DNA of 64,000 nt from Selaginella moellendorffii (lineage: Eukaryota; Streptophyta; Lycopodiopsida; Selaginellales; Selaginellaceae): the NCBI RefSeq assembly GCF_000143415.4, contig NW_003314280.1:2153549-2217548 (forward strand), given 5' to 3'. The notes below the pieces were generated by a model. That model saw nothing but the letters and a program-made list of their open reading frames with translations. It was not told the DNA's origin and made no database searches. Shown here piece by piece: positions 31,164-40,829 of this stretch. Positions within the stretch are counted from its first letter, which is position 1. Each line of letters begins with the position of its first letter. The position numbers and the translations under genes were made by a program.

Positions 31164-33257
31164 TCAAAAACTCCCACCTATGAAATTCTTAGTCATGTAA
31201 AAACTTTGTAGAAGGCTCACGAGATGCTCCTTCACCGACTCAGGGAGTTGACGGCGCAGCTCTTCACGCATTTTGTCCCTGCACGTACCAAAAGTTAGCA
31301 CTGTTTTGTTACTATCAATAGTTTTGCTCACCTTGCCTCGGGGTCATCTCTGCGGCATCGCTTTGTGGACCGTCTAACCTCATCACACCAGCCCGACTGT
31401 TTCAAAATTTCCCGGCCTTCATTCTCCAGCCTGAGAGTAAACAAACCTGGGAGTTAGAAAAGAAGCACGTTTCATAGTTACCTTAGTTTTAGCGCTTCGA
31501 AATCTGCGGAGGCCTTAAAATCGTGCAAACGAGCTTCAAGTTCCCTTTGTCTTTTCTGTGGCACAGAAACTTTGGAACCTGCAGACTCGCTTGCACGTGC
31601 TGCATCATTTTCCCTTGGCGGTGATGGAGGGACTGCCGGTTGGATCTCCTCGCTAACACCGTTTTCGGATGACTTGGTGTCCTTAGCTTTTGCCGACTTT
31701 ACAGAGTTTTCGAGAGGAGTTGACTTTGAAACCGACATTGTGGCCGACGATATCGCCGCAGGCGGCTTGCTCTCTGGCTTGTCTACAGGAGTTTTGGGGT
31801 CAATCAGCTTCAATACTTCCTCTGCTACGGATATCGGCTTGAGGGCAGTAGACTTCTCTCGCTTCGCAAATGAAAATGTAACTTTCTGCTGGCCATTCTT
31901 CGCCGATGAGCAAGAAGCATTGGGGCTGAGCACGACGGGATCAGGCGTTGGAGGTGGTGAAGGCGTAGAGGAGGCGGAAGAAAGACCGTCTTTCGAAATT
32001 TTGGAAGAATCCCGGACGTAGAAAAGTATATAGACTCTCTCCGACAATACAGTCGCGCTGGAGGCGGCTGAAACGAAAGAATCGTTACAGCAATACCATT
32101 GTCCTCGAGGGTCCTGGAAAGCGTATAAAACACTACTTTATGACGTAGGAAAACACAAATACCTTGACATAAGCATAATAATGCCCACCATATTGCGAGA
32201 ATCCAGAATGGACTACAACAGCATACAGAGAATAATCGGGATGCACATCCTGGAAAGAACTATATCACGATAAATGATTAGAAATCAAAGAGCTTACCGG
32301 ACTATTTTTTGACATGTGGCTTCGAAGCTTCAGCTCTTCTTCAAACTCTACGTGAGCATCAATTTTGCCCCCCAGAAAATTCTCAAACCTCTGAAGAAGC
32401 AAGCGTTAGCATTTGGTAGAGAAATGGTTGCTGGGACAATACCTTCAACTGGATGACGAGAACATTAGGAGACTGATATATCGACAGCTGCTTCCTTGCG
32501 ACTGAAAGCTTTTTACACCTGGAAGGAAAAAATAAGAGACGCTGAGGAAAATCATAATGTAAGAAAAATACTCACTTCTCACACTGATATTTATTGTTGC
32601 CGTCCAAAACCTCCGGCTGGAAGAAATTGCAGATGGCTTCCTTCAAGGTCTTAGTTCGTACGATGTCCAGGCTGAGGTCCATGACGCTGTCCAGCTTGCT
32701 AGACACTGCGTTGCACGACAAACACCAGATTTGGCTCTGCAAAAATCCTCCAAAAATCTCCTTCATCACGGTCTGGTCGGAGCTCTTCGAACCGCGTTTC
32801 TGGAGCCGCGCACAGGCGCTGTCGCATGCATCTATGGCGTATCTCAAAAGCTCGTGAGCGTCTTCCTGCCGTCCAGCCCGAAAATGTTTCGCAAACGTCT
32901 GGAGGTATTTGTATATCCGTTGCGGGGCATCGACCGGCACCTCAATATCGAACGACCGAGAAATCCTGTTCTCCAGCATGCAAAACGGGCAGGCAGAGTT
33001 GGCTCCATCACCTACAAGAAGAGAAAAAGAAAGAATCGATGAGAAAGAAAGGACAAGTTACCACCCAGAGTCAAAAACTCACATTGCTTGGAATGTTGGC
33101 CCCGAAGACAATAGTTCGCGAGCGGTGGAGTGTAAGTCAGGCACTGAAGTACGCTGTTCAAGTAGCAAGTGTTGCCGAGATTCTTAAACCCGAGCGGCTT
33201 GCACTTGCGCTTGTGATTTCCCTGCCAGCTGATGTCCAGTGACGGAATGACAGCCAT
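31164..33257 (-). CDS. UBP25: Ubiquitin carboxyl-terminal hydrolase, UBP25-like
   Basis: Eight exons on the minus strand: 33083-33257, 32576-33011, 32443-32518, 32298-32390, 32163-32249, 31482-32113, 31332-31430 and 31164-31278. Introns are 48-71 nt, GT-AG. The assembled product has about 570 residues. The catalytic Cys box [18 protein letters not shown] has Cys31. A zinc-binding set is visible (CPFC, CLSC, CEKC). The His box [16 protein letters not shown] has its His near residue 283, followed by WYCCNDSFV. This order and the N-terminal start close to the Cys box match Arabidopsis UBP25. The C-terminal third is Ser/Pro/Lys-rich and probably disordered, ending in [13 protein letters not shown]. 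It is a cysteine protease that removes ubiquitin from proteins. It is convergent with the BSP-like gene (162 bp between stops). Confidence 0.88.
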
Positions 33258-33699
33258 CTAAACTCTCCAAGACCAAAAAATAAAACCTTTCCTATGCCGT
33301 TTCCATTTCTCCGAACAGGAAGAACCAAAAAAACCCAGAACAAAAATTCCTTCCACCTCCTCCCGTTGCAGTCTTGATTTCTAGACCGTAAGCTCTGGAA
33401 AAAATAAAGCCGCTACTGTCTGATTCGAGACTAGGGTCGTCTTCGTCTCTTCGCTTGCTCGCTCTCTCTCCCTCCCTCTTAACCTACATTACGCGATTCT
33501 ACGCTGCGATTCTAGTCACTGGACATTCACCTGGAGGACCTAGCGGGCGTGGCGCCTCGCGTCGTCGAGCTGTGCTCTCTCCCGCTGCCGGACCACCACA
33601 AACCCTAATCTAAACACACCGGGGAAACGAATCGAACCACCGACCTCTTTATTATTCCATAAGCAAACTCCTAGTTCTTGGGCGAGTTCTTCCAGCGCT
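33258..33699. other. Spacer between UBP25-like and riboflavin synthase genes
   Basis: This contains the UBP25-like 5-prime UTR and promoter (a CT-rich run near 33455-33480) and the riboflavin synthase 3-prime UTR. No further gene is seen. Confidence 0.5.
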
Positions 33700-34563
33700 C
33701 TAGCTTCTGGCGGCCGGGACCGCGTATCCCTGGAGCATCCTCTCCACGTACTTGCCCAAGATGTCCACCTCCAAATTCACCCTGTTGCCCACGGCCTTGC
33801 CCGGGATCACCACCTTCTGCTGCGTGAATCCCACCAGCATGAAAGTGAAGGAGCTCTCCTCGTCGATCACATCCACCACCGTGAGGCTCGTCCCGTCCAC
33901 CGCGATGTATCCCTTGGGGACGATGTACTTGAGGAGATCCGGGCTCGCCCTCACCTTGATCCACAGCGAATTCCCCTCCGGTTCCATGGAAACGATGGTG
34001 CCGGTGCCATCGACGTGCCCCTGGACGAAATGCCCGCCCATCCGCGAGCTGGGCTGCAGCGATCGCTCCAGATTCACCTGCGATCCCGTGGAGACCTCGC
34101 CCAGCGATGTTCTTCGCAGCGTCTCGGGCGACAGGCCGACCGTGAAGGCGGCCGCGTCGAAGGCCGTGACGGTGAGGCAGGTGCCATTCACGGCGATGCT
34201 GTCGCCCAGCTTCACGTCGTCCAGGACGATGCTCGCCTCCACGGTCATCTCGCAGCCGCCATCGTCGCCCACGCTCACGCCGCGCACCCGGCCCATCTCC
34301 TCCACAATGCCCGTGAACATGGCCGTGATGGCGCGAGCCCTAGGCCTGTGCTGCTGCTTTCTTGCGCTCCTCCCCAAGGCCGCCGATCGCCAGGGATTGC
34401 CGCCGCCGAGGCTACTGTGGATTGCTGCCCTGGCGCAAGCTGCTGATAGATTCCACACTGCTGCTGTTGCTGCTGCTACTGCTACTGGACGCGGTGCTGG
34501 CGCCAATGCTAGCTGAGATCGCAAAGCGGATGAATTCGCTGCGGCGGGCGACGCGATCGACAT
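33700..34563 (-). CDS. RIBC: Riboflavin synthase (alpha chain), plastid
   Basis: Intronless, 287 residues. The N-terminal 80 residues are an Ala/Ser/Arg-rich chloroplast transit peptide. The enzyme core begins MFTGIVEEMGRV at residue 82. Two lumazine-binding barrels follow: the first has VNGTCLTVT and GLSPETLRRT, and the linker GGHFVQGHVDGTG is present. The second has VDGTSLTVVDV, FMLVGFTQQ and VNLEVDILGKYVER. The enzyme dismutates two 6,7-dimethyl-8-ribityllumazine molecules to riboflavin (EC 2.5.1.9), the last step of riboflavin synthesis. Length and motif order are normal. The transit-peptide part and upstream region recur as a remnant at 44985-45170. It was once divergent to a YaaW-like gene whose first exons survive at 34650-34816. 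Confidence 0.95.
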   Translation of the reverse strand: MSIASPAAANSSALRSQLALAPAPRPVAVAAATAAVWNLSAACARAAIHSSLGGGNPWRSAALGRSARKQQHRPRARAITAMFTGIVEEMGRVRGVSVGDDGGCEMTVEASIVLDDVKLGDSIAVNGTCLTVTAFDAAAFTVGLSPETLRRTSLGEVSTGSQVNLERSLQPSSRMGGHFVQGHVDGTGTIVSMEPEGNSLWIKVRASPDLLKYIVPKGYIAVDGTSLTVVDVIDEESSFTFMLVGFTQQKVVIPGKAVGNRVNLEVDILGKYVERMLQGYAVPAARS

Positions 34564-34649
34564 CGCTGAGATCTCCTCCTATTCACCACCCATTGCCAGC
34601 CCTAGACGAAGAGCCCTAATTTCACGAAACTAAAATTCAGCTAAGGGGC

Positions 34650-34816
34650 CTAAAAATCCAGTTGTGAGATTTCTCAGCCCGCTAACCGCAGCAGGTGCCG
34701 ATACATCACCCCTCGCATTCTTCCTTGCATTCTTTTTGTTCGTTCTTCCACGCGTGTATTTTGTTGCTCTCATTATTCTAGCTCTAGAGCTCTCGTCAGT
34801 TCTTCCATCACTTCCT
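34650..34816 (+). pseudogene. Remnant of exons 1-2 of a YaaW-like gene
   Basis: The sequence parallels 45225-45377 of the intact YaaW-like copy, including intron 1. Shared blocks include CCTCGCATTCTTCCTTGC, TTTTGTTCGTTCTTCCACGC and GAGCTCTCGTCAGTTCTTCC. Homology stops at CACTTCC (34816) and resumes at 40830. Exon 1 coding sequence is largely lost. Confidence 0.65.
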
Positions 34817-35003
34817 TAACGCAATAAACTGATTTGGCACACTCGAGTTCTTGAGAAAGAAGTTACTCTTGTATTTTTCATATACACCTTCCCAATAGCA
34901 TCTAGCCAACCCCTACACCTAATGTCTCATCCAAACTTAGACTCAGAACCTGAAGCTTGTTGCATTAGTGGTTCGATTGTTATTCACTGTAGTCTATGTT
35001 GCG

Positions 35004-35060
35004 AGAGCCTTGATCGAGCATCAGTTGAGAGCAGAAAAAGGCAACAATTTCTCAGGTTTT
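35004..35060 (+). repeat. Dispersed repeat, copy 1 (partner at 37997)
   Basis: The block GAGCCTTGATCGAGCA followed by (T/C)CAG-TGAGAGCA and a TTTCTCAGGTTT-like tail also occurs at 37997-38056, 3 kb away inside the same insertion. The nature of the repeat is unknown. Confidence 0.6.
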
Positions 35061-35850
35061 AGAAGAGCTTATCCTATTCCTAGATTGCTTGCCAGGTTTA
35101 GATAGCTGATGGCTGATAAAAGAAGAAGCCAATGGGATGATACAACACAAAGATCTGTGAGGTTCGAAGAAGTCACTGAACAGCTCCTGGTTACGTTAAG
35201 CCACTGCGAGCGTGGTAAGGGACAAGGAGAAGCTTTTAAGCGTGACTCCACTAGCCTAGTCACACCCACAAGCTTACGAGAACGCAATGCACTCAGCACA
35301 TCGCTCGGTGAAAATTAAAAGGTGGCGAAGATGAGGAATGATGGAGACAGTATCTCTAGACAATCTCTTGTGCATTTTGAGCGATCTGGACAAGAGTCAA
35401 GAACCATACATACCGCCTTAAATTACAATAGCAATGCTTCTGATGGTCTGATGCGTGATTTACAGGTATAATTCTTGGTTTGAGTTCAGCCACTGAGACA
35501 AGTTTTCAAAACTATAAAGAATGAGACATTAAATGTGTTGGATGTTTGAGGTGTTCCATCAAGGCATTTAGTTGTGTAGAGGCGTTGAGGAATAAGCAAC
35601 AGCAAGCAAAGTATAAAGCAAGTGGGAGATTGAAAGATTTCAGTAACCCATTTCAAAAATTGGGTCAAGATTCAAGAACATTGCATAGTAGTTTTTTATA
35701 AGAATTTCTAACAATTAAGGATTTTTATGGAGATTCAAATGCCTAATGAAGTGGGGTCTAGCAATTCATAAGTCCACAATACTAGTGACAAAATTGAAAT
35801 CATACTTTTTCATATGCTTTTCTCATTAGCTACCTAAGCTGAGTAAGTTT

Positions 35851-35876
35851 CTATATATATATATATATATATATAT
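35851..35876. repeat. (AT)n microsatellite
   Basis: About 13 AT units in AT-rich DNA. Confidence 0.9.
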
Positions 35877-36012
35877 AGACCCATCTATATACAATTATAA
35901 TACACACAATTCTTCCTCCTCATATGCATATATTTGTAAAAGTCCACACTTGGTTTATGGTCCATGTTTTCACAGTTCTTGAGATTGACTTTATAATTCT
36001 TTAGAAGTCATT

Positions 36013-36142
36013 ATCAATTAGAAAAAATAAAGAAAGAATTTATTGTCATGAAAATTAAAATTTATATACCTCGAAATGACTTTAGGTATATAAATTTTAA
36101 TTTTCATGACAATAAATTCTTTCTTTATTTGTTCTAATTGAT
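36013..36142. repeat. Near-perfect inverted repeat, 59-bp arms, 12-nt loop
   Basis: Left arm 36013-36071 and right arm 36084-36142 are reverse complements with one mismatch. The loop is CGAAATGACTTT. A transcript from either strand would fold into a long hairpin. It could be a small foldback transposon (MITE) or a young inverted-repeat small-RNA locus. No flanking target duplication was identified with certainty. Confidence 0.85.
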
Positions 36143-36486
36143 GCACAAGAAAGAAGTTCATTAAAAACAACACTAGAAGCCTAAACAATTTGGTTGGAGT
36201 GGTTGGAAGAGCTCTAACAATATTAACACAAGTTTCAACTCAAACATCAAAAGGTAAATATATTTAGAATTAGTAGTTGTACTCTTTGTTGTTTCCTTAG
36301 TGGACTGTTGGATTACAATGTTTGCAGTGTTTTTAGATATAGCAAGAATATAAAACTCACTAAATTACCTTTATAGCAAAAATATAATGTTCAAAAACTC
36401 CGACAGGTTCAAAAAATATTTTGTCCAATTGATTCTGATTTACTGACCTAATCGTCTCCATTGGCTTCAATTGTCATAGATTCCTC

Positions 36487-36640
36487 ATGAATCTTGTCAT
36501 GGAAATGTATGGAGATGTATGGGAAGTGTGGGCATGCAGTACACGGCTTCAGAGTATTGCAATCGTTGCATTTGCCCATAACAGGCAAATGCAAGAATTT
36601 CTCGCCCTCATTCGTCAAATGAATTCTTGCAGCTATCAAT
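36487..36640 (+). pseudogene. PPR gene remnant
   Basis: One frame reads NLVMEMYGDVWEVWACSTR then IVAFAHNRQMQEFLALIRQM. These resemble two PPR signatures (LVNMYGKCG and AFAQNGHxxEALxLFRQM) with the middle of the first repeat lost. There is no start codon context and no further repeats. It is a fragment, not a gene. Confidence 0.55.
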
Positions 36641-36672
36641 GGCGATGCGGTGGAGATCCGTGCACTACGCTG

Positions 36673-36761
36673 CTGGCCTGGATAGCTCCACGTCCATCAG
36701 CATACCGCTGCTCAAAACTGGCCTGGATAGCTCCACATCCATTGGCATAGCGCTGCTCAAC
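36673..36761 (+). repeat. Tandem duplication, two 45-bp units
   Basis: Units 36673-36717 and 36718-36761 both begin CTGGCCTGGATAGCTCCAC and end GCTGCTCAA, with about four differences. They lie in non-coding DNA. Confidence 0.85.
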
Positions 36762-37664
36762 TCCTACGGACTACTGTGAATCCCTGCAAAGGGATCAAGC
36801 CCGCCCAACCATTGTCGACTGTGCCGATCACCGATGATTATAGCTCTACTGATGGAGCTATTAAAAGCTGACGCCTAGGGGAGCCTGTGTTTGCCAACAG
36901 TAGCGGGATTCTTCTATCCAAGGCGGGTAAGCGTTCTCGTTTTACGAGACGCACACCCCAATCACCTGGACGGTGGTGAGAAACACCGGGCAGAAGACCT
37001 CTCCAGGCCTGGTTGAAAGACTACTGCTGGAGCGTAAGTATGGACACATCAACCACGGCCTTTGGAGGATTGAAAGCCATGTCCCGGATGAGGCGATGTA
37101 CCCCTACTGTCTAATCTCCTCGCGATCCTGGAGCTGGCCAGAGGTTGCAAACGTATAATTGGAGCTTGATCAGGCTGCGATGCCAGTCTCAACGCCCTGG
37201 TTCCACTCGTCTGTCCAGTTCTTGGCGATGATCCCCAGTGGCAGAAGAAAATCTCGGCGATGGCATGGTCACCAGAGGGGCATCGTAAAGCGGCGGTGAG
37301 GGAGATGACTAGTTGGGACCTGTCCTCTCGGCTGGAGATCATGACGCACAGCCATTGAAGGTCGCCGAAAATCTTGGCTATCGGTAAACCGATGTCCAAG
37401 TTCGTGTCCTAAGTGTCGGTATCTCTGCTCCGCTCAATAGCTCGCGTTCCAGCAGTAGATGAGAACTTCCATATGGCGACTTGCTTGTGGTACCTCTGAT
37501 GTTGCAGCCTATGCTGTTCTTCCTTGGCAGTCTGCAGCACTCTCTGCGATCGTAATAAGGCTGCATCAAGTCACGCAAGGGGTGCAACTTCCAGCTCCTC
37601 TCCTATTAGCTAGATCGACCAGAAAGGGAGAAATTCCTACAAAGATCACCTACCTTTAAAAAAA
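36762..37664. other. Non-coding stretch of the insertion, no gene seen
   Basis: Moderately GC-rich sequence with only short overlapping ORFs on both strands. No domain or RNA gene is recognised. It may be old transposon DNA. Confidence 0.4.
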
Positions 37665-37765
37665 AGTTTAATTGGGTCTCTGGCTGTGGACTCGAACCTG
37701 TGACCTTGCCATCCCGTCCAAATTTTACACTAATAGCTTGTTAACGTGTTTGTTATTTTCACATT
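37665..37765 (-). other. tRNA-like B-box, possible SINE remnant
   Basis: The minus strand contains GGTTCGAGTCC, a perfect pol III B-box, preceded by a weak A-box-like segment (TTAACAAGCTATTAG). The cloverleaf cannot be completed. It may be a tRNA-derived short interspersed element or a decayed tRNA gene. Confidence 0.3.
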
Positions 37766-38224
37766 TGAATGAATGGCTTGTTTCGCTCTGGGCATGGCGC
37801 AGCTGGCGCGAATGTTTCACAAGCCCTCTTCTAGTTCCAGGATTTTTTTGGCATAAACTTTGCTTCTCAGAACAAAAAAGTTTAAACTTCTTGCTCTGGA
37901 AGAATGAGTTTCATGGTTTTGAACATGGCCTTTCTTTAGGAACAAGGATCAAACTGAATTAAATTGTGATTCCTTTGTTATATGGTCCAATCCTGTGGAG
38001 CCTTGATCGAGCACCAGGTGAGAGCACAAAACAGCAATTATTTCTTAAGTTTCAGGAATTTCTCCCTCTTTCTCAGCCAAAACACCCATTTTCTCGAGTC
38101 TGCAGAGGAGGTGGAAACTTCGCCAGCCTTCTGTGCCACAGACCCAGAGCAAATGAGTCCTAAATACGATCCTTGAGTATACTCGACTTATTTTTGTTTT
38201 TTACGAAAACGCATACAATTCATT

Positions 38225-39373
38225 TTATATGTCATAGAGGTATGGATGTGGTTTTGGTGGTGGCCCGAGAGTATTTGGTTGCAATATAACTTTACCATGC
38301 CATGCTTCTCCATTTACACATGGATTATTGTATCCGTGGTAACGCACCGTTATGTAGTGAAAGTGTAAATTACCTGAGAGAATGAGAAGGGTGATCGATT
38401 GATGGAGAGATGGAAATTTACCTGGGATCACGGCAAGGATTGCCTCTAGGTACCTTAAGAGATCTTGGTTGTTCCCTGCTTGGGCTCGCTTGACAAGGAT
38501 CCCGTGGTAGTAGAGAAACTCCTCCTCCTTTGCTTGCAACTCGGTACACACAAGATCAATGGCGTCCTGGATGGTGTGCACGCACGAATCCATGAGCAAG
38601 CTCACGGACAGAATGTTACTGAGCTTTTTCTCGTCCCGGAACTCTTTGGCGAAAGAGAAGAGGTCGTTCACCATCCAGGCATGGTCCGATATTGCGTCCT
38701 GAGCGGCGAGGAAATCCTTGGACCCGGCCACATCGTCCCCAAGACCCAATCCCAGGAACATCTCGATCATCGGGAAGTATGGGGTGATCCAAACGTTGTC
38801 CCTCCTTAGCTCCTTGAACACTTGTGTGCTCTCATAGGCAACATCGAAAGTCTGCGACCACTGCTTGGTGTAAGCAAGGAAGCGATTGAGAGTGGGCGGA
38901 AGCATGAAGGAGCGGATTTCCGGCATGAGCTCCTCGCAGGCTCTGAGAAGAGGAACCTCCGCCGGGAGTATGGCCGGGTAATCGCTTCTGCCGGAGAAAA
39001 TGCTCAAGATGGCATCCCTGTACTGGGAGCTCCGCCCACCTTGGGAGATCTTGCTCTCGTCCAGCTGATCATCCAGCGCAGTGGTCAGCCACGTAAATTT
39101 GCCGCCCAAAAGCGTGCGCCTCTTGGGGCTGCTGGGGGGCGTCAGGAAGGCGGCGAAGCTTGGGACCCTCCACTGCGCTTGGCGCTTCTTGTGTTCCGGG
39201 CTTGTGACGCCGAGGTAGCTGAAGATCCATTCGTCCGATTCCTTGCAGATCGAGGTGTAGTCGGGGTGACACTTGACGGGATGGGCAAGGAGGATTTGAG
39301 GGAGAGAGTAGCTCTTGAGGCTCAGCAAATGCTCTACTACATGGATTTTGCTCGATGAAACAATAGCCTCCAT
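38225..39373 (-). CDS. Microbial-type terpene synthase-like protein (MTPSL)
   Basis: Single ORF of 382 codons. A 48-nt GT-AG intron (38374-38421) lies in frame within it, so the spliced product has 366 residues. Class I terpene synthase motifs are present: the metal-binding DDQLDE (residues 101-106), the NSE motif NDLFSFAKE (236-244), an effector Arg 46 residues before it (Arg190), and a C-terminal GNLHFHY-ITVRY block containing the RY pair. Length and motif spacing match the microbial-type rather than the typical two-domain plant enzymes. This group is characteristic of Selaginella, where members make mono- or sesquiterpenes from prenyl diphosphates. No transit peptide is evident, so a cytosolic enzyme acting on farnesyl diphosphate is likely (inference). 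The gene lies inside a 6-kb insertion. Confidence 0.9.
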   Translation of the reverse strand: MEAIVSSSKIHVVEHLLSLKSYSLPQILLAHPVKCHPDYTSICKESDEWIFSYLGVTSPEHKKRQAQWRVPSFAAFLTPPSSPKRRTLLGGKFTWLTTALDDQLDESKISQGGRSSQYRDAILSIFSGRSDYPAILPAEVPLLRACEELMPEIRSFMLPPTLNRFLAYTKQWSQTFDVAYESTQVFKELRRDNVWITPYFPMIEMFLGLGLGDDVAGSKDFLAAQDAISDHAWMVNDLFSFAKEFRDEKKLSNILSVSLLMDSCVHTIQDAIDLVCTELQAKEEEFLYYHGILVKRAQAGNNQDLLRYLEAILAVIPGKFPSLHQSITLLILSGNLHFHYITVRYHGYNNPCVNGEAWHGKVILQPNTLGPPPKPHPYLYDI

Positions 39374-40365
39374 ACTAATATGAAAACAGTACCATCAGCG
39401 TCTCTAATTTAACAAGGAATGCATAGAGATTCCTAGAGCATTGCATTAATTCAATAGCATAATATATACTAATTTAATCACACTTAATTATAGCATCAGA
39501 GTCAAAGGAGAAATATGCTATTTTACCATGAAGATAAATAAAAAGAAAATATAGAGCAAAAGAGAAGAAATGAAAAGTTAAAAGAAATCTAGACAATGCA
39601 AAAAATAAATTTAAAGAAAAAACACACTCCAAACACTCTTCTAAACCAATCAAAATTGCCTTTCATTTTTATCAATGTAATGGAATATTAATTTAATTAA
39701 CCTATAACCAGGTCTGTGAGGATAGTGCTAGATCGTCGCTACACTGCCATGCCAGACAAAGCCCTGCGCAATCGCCTCCAACGTGAGCCTCGATTTGGGG
39801 CGCTCTACCTCTGCTACCGGATCAATTCGGAGAGCCTGCCGATGATCGGGGATTTGTGTGGGAGATTGGGGCGGGGAATTACTTGGTGCCCATATGCGTG
39901 GGAAATGTCAATGGGGGCGAGGATTCCACCCCGGTGATTGTTACATTCCAGCAGTGAGACCTGGAATTCAATCTCGTGAGGCATTAGTAAATTGCTGGTA
40001 GGCATGGGTGGTAATTGTGCCGATTTATTAATGGTAAATTAGAGTTGCGTCAAAGCAAAAAATGGGGACACTTTAAATAATTAGGTCTGGTTAGTAATAT
40101 AATCTTTAGTGTTCTAAGTATATTCCCAATTAAAATAAAGAATTTTTATTTACCCAGCATTTTCATTTATCAGATTCCCAATCACAATATATTATTAAAG
40201 TTCTCACATTGCATAAGGAACTCCCCAAGAAGCATTTGAATTGCAACAACACTCTTAAAGAGATACACCCTTCCTAATTTACTTGAAATAGCTGTGAAAT
40301 GTCTTTAAATAGTGTTATGTGCACTAATTCTTATAGTTTATAACCTTCTCTCAGTTTGGCATTTA
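39374..40365. other. Upstream region of the terpene synthase, no gene called
   Basis: Mostly AT-rich. A GC-richer island at 39716-39950 has short ORFs, and one frame reads FVWEIGAGNYLVPICVGNVN, which looks protein-like. I recognise no family and see no complete gene, so it is left as a possible exon remnant. Confidence 0.35.
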
Positions 40366-40503
40366 CTAATATAAATTTTTTTGCGACAGAAATGGCCGCT
40401 GCTGCGACGATTGAACTCTCCCAATGAGTAACAGTGTGATCAAGCCAATGCCGAGGACGAACAAGGCCACACCAAGTCCATCGATTCGCTGGTCTGCATC
40501 TAC
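40366..40503 (-). CDS. Possible last exon encoding a small single-helix membrane protein
   Basis: After a potential acceptor (CATGTAG) the minus strand reads DQRIDGLGVALFVLGIGLIT, then LLLIGRVQSSQQRP, and stops at 40366-40368. A clean hydrophobic helix with charged flanks is suggestive of coding sequence, but no upstream exon could be identified and I do not recognise the protein. It may be a gene remnant carried in the insertion. Confidence 0.25.
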   Translation of the reverse strand, partial: VDADQRIDGLGVALFVLGIGLITLLLIGRVQSSQQRPFLSQKNLY

Positions 40504-40829
40504 ATGCCATCGCCATATTATACTAGTCTTTCAACGAAGACAAACAGCATTGTGATGCGATACTCTTGATCGAGATTCCAGGAGACTTTCAAGAAAAGCA
40601 TATAAAACGTCAGCTTGCATGGAAGCAACTGGTACCTTCTTTTTCTGTGACAACGTTGAGCAGTTGGAGGAAGATTTTATTCGGGAAGATTTTATTCGCG
40701 ACTGGCGCTACGCCCGGGCATCTCTCTTATTGACTAATAAGAATTGAACAGACACGACTGGTCAACTTGACATAAGAGGGAATCACGAATGTTCTCTCAA
40801 TACAAACAAGACAGTGGCCGATCTAGCCC

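Larger units (their letters stand above)
34817..40829. other. 6-kb insertion splitting a YaaW-like gene copy
   Basis: In the intact copy (45372-45385) the sequence reads CACTTCCTGGACGTGAGG without a break. Here CACTTCC ends at 34816 and GGACGTGAGG begins at 40830. The DNA between contains a PPR remnant, a 59-bp-arm hairpin, a tRNA-like block, short repeats and the terpene synthase gene. No clear target duplication or terminal repeat is visible, so it may have arisen by one or several events. Confidence 0.6.

Noticed and set aside
33752-34516. 254-codon plus-strand ORF opposite riboflavin synthase
   Set aside because: Antisense shadow of a conserved gene, Ser/Thr/Pro-rich without a domain.
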